From Sphingomonas sp. Y38-1Y (lineage in GTDB: Bacteria > Pseudomonadota > Alphaproteobacteria > Sphingomonadales > Sphingomonadaceae), in contig NZ_CP135916.1 in the NCBI RefSeq assembly GCF_032391395.1, positions 2,883,001 to 2,947,000 of the forward strand: DNA of 64,000 nt. Reading direction: 5' to 3'. Each line of letters opens with the position of its first letter. Within the stretch, counting starts at the first letter, position 1. Below are positions 60,947-64,000 of this stretch, piece after piece. The notes below the pieces were generated by a model. It saw only the letters and a list, made by a program, of their open reading frames with translations, made no database searches and was not told the DNA's origin. The position numbers were made by a program, and so were the translations under genes.

Positions 60947-61020
60947 TACAAGCGAATGTTCAAAGGCTGATGCATAGCGCGACTAAACCGGCATAGCCTC
61001 GGCTCACGCGGAAAATCACT

Positions 61021-61059
61021 AGCACGAGCATGATGAAAAATTGGCATCATGCTCGTGCT
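61021..61059. terminator. Perfect 15-bp hairpin
   Basis: AGCACGAGCATGATG pairs exactly with CATCATGCTCGTGCT around the 9-nt loop AAAAATTGG. It lies after the outer-membrane gene (minus strand) and may end its transcript; no strong T run follows, so a mobile-element end is also possible. Confidence 0.55.
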
Positions 61060-61135
61060 CGCTTATCGCTTCGCCCGGATTCGATATCTATGGACGACAG
61101 ATACACTTCGCTCAGGCGTCCTTCATGATATTATT

Positions 61136-61972
61136 TCAGAAGCGAAAGCCCGCAGTCACCCGCATCGTGTGGAAGTCAAAACGCGGATCGCTGCGGCTAA
61201 ATTCGGTACCCGGCTGGCCGTTCAGGACGAACGGATTGCTCGCAACTGCATTGCCGGCGGTCGCGCGAACCCGATAATCGTCTTCGGTATAGCGGGTGTA
61301 GAGATATTCCAGACCGATGGAGAAATTACGGCCCAGCGCCTGTTCAACACCGCCTCCAAACGCCGCACCTTTCGAAAACAGCTTGCGGCCATTATCCGAA
61401 AAGGCGTTGACTGTATTGCTTGTCGTGAAGCTATTCTTGATGCGCGCGTAAGCCGGACCACCTGTCGCGTAGAACAAGGTTTTGCCGCCCGCCGCGTAGC
61501 CGACACGGCCACGAATGCTTGCTTCCCATTCAATCTCGCGCGTCATCGTGTAGAAGGCCGGCGTTGTGCTGAACGAGCTGACGCTGTCGACCACGTCGGT
61601 CCGGCCGAACTCGCCCAGGATGCCGACGACAAAGTCGCCAAGCCGCGCGTCCCAGCCGATGCGGCCATGATAGGCGATATCGTCCTTGTCGTTGCGGCAC
61701 GCGTTCACGGGTCGGGGACCATTTGCTGCGCCGTTGCAGAAACCGGGCGAGAAGGCGTCTGCGCCCGTTGTCGTCGTGACGGTATCGAACGAACCGTCAA
61801 ATCCTCGATCGAACCGCTGAAACTCACCCGCATCGTTGCTCTGCACGCCGATCCCGAACGAACCGCCGACATAGGGTCCGTTGAAGTTGTCGTCGCTGGT
61901 TGCGTCCTGCGCGATGGCCGGCGCGGCGGTGAAGGCCAATGCCACAGCAGCGGCGCTCATCAGGTGTCGCAT
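61136..61972 (-). CDS. Outer-membrane beta-barrel protein
   Basis: 278 residues with signal peptide MRHLMSAAAVALAFTAAPAIAQ. Alternating beta-strand segments such as GPYVGGSFGIGVQSND, AYHGRIGWDARLGDFVVGILGEFG, SIRGRVGYAAGGKTLFYATGGPAYARIK and FSIGLEYLYTRYTEDDY end in the C-terminal aromatic VTAGFRF. This is an eight-stranded OmpA/OmpW-like small barrel as seen in many alphaproteobacteria. It is the last of three minus-strand genes, after two ferritin-like genes. Confidence 0.9.
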   Translation of the reverse strand: MRHLMSAAAVALAFTAAPAIAQDATSDDNFNGPYVGGSFGIGVQSNDAGEFQRFDRGFDGSFDTVTTTTGADAFSPGFCNGAANGPRPVNACRNDKDDIAYHGRIGWDARLGDFVVGILGEFGRTDVVDSVSSFSTTPAFYTMTREIEWEASIRGRVGYAAGGKTLFYATGGPAYARIKNSFTTSNTVNAFSDNGRKLFSKGAAFGGGVEQALGRNFSIGLEYLYTRYTEDDYRVRATAGNAVASNPFVLNGQPGTEFSRSDPRFDFHTMRVTAGFRF

Positions 61973-62003
61973 CGTTTATACTCCCCTTTGATCCGCTTTG
62001 AGC

Positions 62004-62996
62004 TTAGTTGGCGGCGCTCAGCCGGATGGCGCCGTTGACGCCCGCCGGGAAGAAGCCGCCGCGGTCGGTCGCAAGCCTGTTGAGATAGGCGATGTTGAGC
62101 ACCTGTCCTGCCGAGCGGCTGTACGCCACGGCCGAGCTGTCAGCAGGCACGATGTTCGAAGCATTGCCGATCGGTCGCACGCCCTGATCCAGGTCGCTGG
62201 GCCCGTCGAGGCTGTCTCGCGCGTTCGAGATCGCCTCGGTCGCATCGATCAGCGCAGCAGTGTCGACACCTTTTCGATACAGAACGGTGCGCACCAGACC
62301 GGCGTGATAAGCCTCCGCCGCCAGGATGCCCGCCGCGGCCTCAAGAAAGCCCTTGTTGGTGATGAGCACCGACGCGCCCTTATAAGCGGTGACGCCCACA
62401 TCCTCGAAGATGAACGCACCGAGCAGAAAGTTCTCGTCGGTCGAATAGGGATCGAACGACGCACCCGCGCCGATCAGGCCAGCGGCTCGGGCCGCCGACG
62501 AAAACGCGCCGTTCGGGTTGGTGCCGATGTCGATCGCCGGCTGCGCTACCGCGCTGGCGCCAAGGTTGCGACGCAGGAACGCGACGTGTGCGATCTCGTC
62601 ATTGGCGATCTCGCGCGCATACTGGCGCACCAGTGGGTCTGTGAAATTGACCTGCCTCCCGCCGGTGACGCCGCCCTGAGTGCCCGTACCGGTCAGCTGA
62701 TTGGAAGGCAGCCCCGTGCCGAACGCGGCAAACGAATAGAACTGCGCCTCGAGATATTCGAGGTTCAGCGCGAAGTTAAGCACGTCGGCGTCGGTCACCG
62801 GTGCGGGCGTCGGCGTCGGCGTCGGGGTGATGATCGGCTCGAAGTCGTTCTTGCTGCCGCCGTCGCAGGCACTCAGCACCGCGGCGCCGGCGACCGCGGT
62901 CGCTGCACTGCCAGCGACGCGCAGGAAACGCCGACGCTCTTCGCGGCGATGCGCACACGCATCAAGAATGAGGGGTAGCTGGTCGTTCTGGCTCAT
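62004..62996 (-). CDS. Exported ferritin-like domain protein (lipoprotein-type)
   Basis: 330 residues. The N-terminus has a twin-arginine run and lipobox ([20 protein letters not shown], then GAAVLSAC). [10 protein letters not shown] linker leads to a ferritin-like four-helix domain (Ferritin_2): [25 protein letters not shown] (ExxxxFY), [21 protein letters not shown] (ExxH) and [19 protein letters not shown] (second E), [17 protein letters not shown] (ExxH). Similar proteins are known as desiccation-associated. It is a close paralogue of the gene just upstream. Confidence 0.9.
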   Translation of the reverse strand: MSQNDQLPLILDACAHRREERRRFLRVAGSAATAVAGAAVLSACDGGSKNDFEPIITPTPTPTPAPVTDADVLNFALNLEYLEAQFYSFAAFGTGLPSNQLTGTGTQGGVTGGRQVNFTDPLVRQYAREIANDEIAHVAFLRRNLGASAVAQPAIDIGTNPNGAFSSAARAAGLIGAGASFDPYSTDENFLLGAFIFEDVGVTAYKGASVLITNKGFLEAAAGILAAEAYHAGLVRTVLYRKGVDTAALIDATEAISNARDSLDGPSDLDQGVRPIGNASNIVPADSSAVAYSRSAGQVLNIAYLNRLATDRGGFFPAGVNGAIRLSAAN

Positions 62997-63028
62997 GTCG
63001 TCCTCCCGTGTCGGAGCTATTCGCTGGA

Positions 63029-63994
63029 TCAGTTCGCCGCGCTCATGCGCAGCATGCCGTTGACGCCGTTCGGGAAGAACCCGCCGCCCGTCACCGCCGC
63101 CCGGTTGAGGTAGACAATGTTGAGGACCTGGCTCGCGGTGCGGCTGTACGCCAACCCGTCGGTGTCGAGCGGTACGATGTTGCTCGTGGTTGCAAGCCCC
63201 GAACCGCTCGGCCGCACCCCCTGATCAAGGTCGGCCGACCCATCGAGGCTGTCGCGCGCGTTCGAGATGGCCTCAGTCGCGTCGATGAGCGCGGGGGTGG
63301 CAATGCCCTTGGCATAGAGCGTCGTGCGTACGATCGCGGCATGGTACGCCTCGACCGCCAGAATGCCGGCCGCCGCCTCGAGGAAGGTCTTGTTGCTGAC
63401 CAGTGGCGACGCACCCTTGTACGCAGTCACGCCCACGTCCTCGAAGATGAACGCGGCGAGCAGAAAATTCTCGTCGCTGGCGTAAGGGTCGAAGGCAACG
63501 CCCGGCCCAACAAGACCAGCGGCGCGCGCGGCGCTTGAGAACGCGCCATTCGGATCGGCGCTGATATCGATTGCGGGCTGCGCCACCGCAGTCGCGCCGA
63601 TCGCAGTCCGCAGGAAGTCGACGTGCGCGCGCTCGTCGGCCGCGATCTCCTGAGCATAGCGTGCGACGACGGGGTCGGTGAAATTAACGCGGCGCCCGCC
63701 CGTTGCTGCGCCTGCCGTGCCCGTGCCCGACAGGCTGGTGCCGGGCAGGCCGGCACCCGTTGCCGCGAACAGATAGAACTGCGCCTCAAGATACTCGAGG
63801 TTCAGCGCGAAGTTCAGGATGTCGCCGTCCGTCACCGTCGAGGTCTGCGCCGAAGCGGATGACAGGCCAGCGCTGAGCGCGAAACCACCGGCAAGCGCAG
63901 AAGCTGTCCCGAACGCGGTGAAGAGGGCACGGCGGTCCGTTCGCCGCTGCGAACGCGCTTCCAATGTGTCAATAAGGTCGCTGGTATCAGCCAT
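63029..63994 (-). CDS. Exported ferritin-like domain protein
   Basis: 321 residues. A Tat-type start ([25 protein letters not shown]) is followed by the same domain as the neighbouring gene: [63 protein letters not shown] and [15 protein letters not shown]. All four iron-type ligand positions are kept, so iron or another redox function in the periplasm is plausible. It starts near the window edge and is the first gene of the three-gene minus-strand group. Confidence 0.9.
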   Translation of the reverse strand: MADTSDLIDTLEARSQRRTDRRALFTAFGTASALAGGFALSAGLSSASAQTSTVTDGDILNFALNLEYLEAQFYLFAATGAGLPGTSLSGTGTAGAATGGRRVNFTDPVVARYAQEIAADERAHVDFLRTAIGATAVAQPAIDISADPNGAFSSAARAAGLVGPGVAFDPYASDENFLLAAFIFEDVGVTAYKGASPLVSNKTFLEAAAGILAVEAYHAAIVRTTLYAKGIATPALIDATEAISNARDSLDGSADLDQGVRPSGSGLATTSNIVPLDTDGLAYSRTASQVLNIVYLNRAAVTGGGFFPNGVNGMLRMSAAN

Positions 63995-64000
63995 GAGCGG

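Overview
The window looks like chromosomal DNA of a high-GC alphaproteobacterium of the sphingomonad group (Sphingomonas or a close relative). Reasons: the GC content and codon use, the fused ThiS-ThiG, the tryptophan-halogenase/cupin/GH9 module, benenodin-type lasso peptide precursors, many small sphingomonad-type hypothetical proteins, and the dispersed inverted repeats with ends like CCGTTCGT...ACGAACGG. No plasmid or phage backbone and no CRISPR array is visible.

Left part (1-16.2 kb) is mostly core-like. It holds the end of a flavin-dependent halogenase, a JmjC-like cupin and a GH9 glucanase; an S24-type repressor divergent from two small genes with a candidate alphaproteobacterial LexA box between them; an XrtA-type glycosyltransferase; a TPP enzyme; CsbD; ThiS-ThiG; AroQ; AccB-AccC; an M28 peptidase; and tRNA-Arg(ACG) and tRNA-Thr(GGT).

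From tRNA-Thr onward (16.2-31.2 kb) the content becomes accessory. A LuxR-LuxI quorum-sensing pair is followed by a phytanoyl-CoA dioxygenase-like gene, a GntR regulator and two tandem benenodin-family lasso peptide precursors, each with its own near-identical palindrome and downstream hairpin. Only a shortened B protein follows, and no lasso cyclase or isopeptidase is visible in the window. Next come small minus-strand genes, a TonB-dependent receptor divergent from a Tat-exported class V aminotransferase, and an ECF sigma/anti-sigma pair divergent from an S8 protease.

The stretch from 31.4 to 60.9 kb is bracketed by two directly repeated relics of the 3' end of one serine-recombinase-type gene. 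Inside are a second cupin, a damaged CDP-alcohol phosphotransferase, an esterase, DUF2252 and CDF genes, and two glycan-type operons built of 4-bp overlaps either side of a large catalase. One operon is GT2, acyl-CoA dehydrogenase-like, PIG-L deacetylase and NodS-like methyltransferase. The other is a sucrose-phosphate synthase/phosphatase fusion plus three glycosyltransferases. Further right are a lipoprotein esterase, a second GH9, two gene relics, a truncated PAS/FixJ-type regulator, an MHS transporter and a MucR regulator. Several genes here are broken, as expected of a recombining region.

The right end (61-64 kb) has an outer-membrane beta-barrel gene and two tandem exported ferritin-like proteins, all on the minus strand. 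Together with catalase, CsbD, DUF2252 and the sucrose-type operon, these fit a lifestyle exposed to drying and oxidation (inference).
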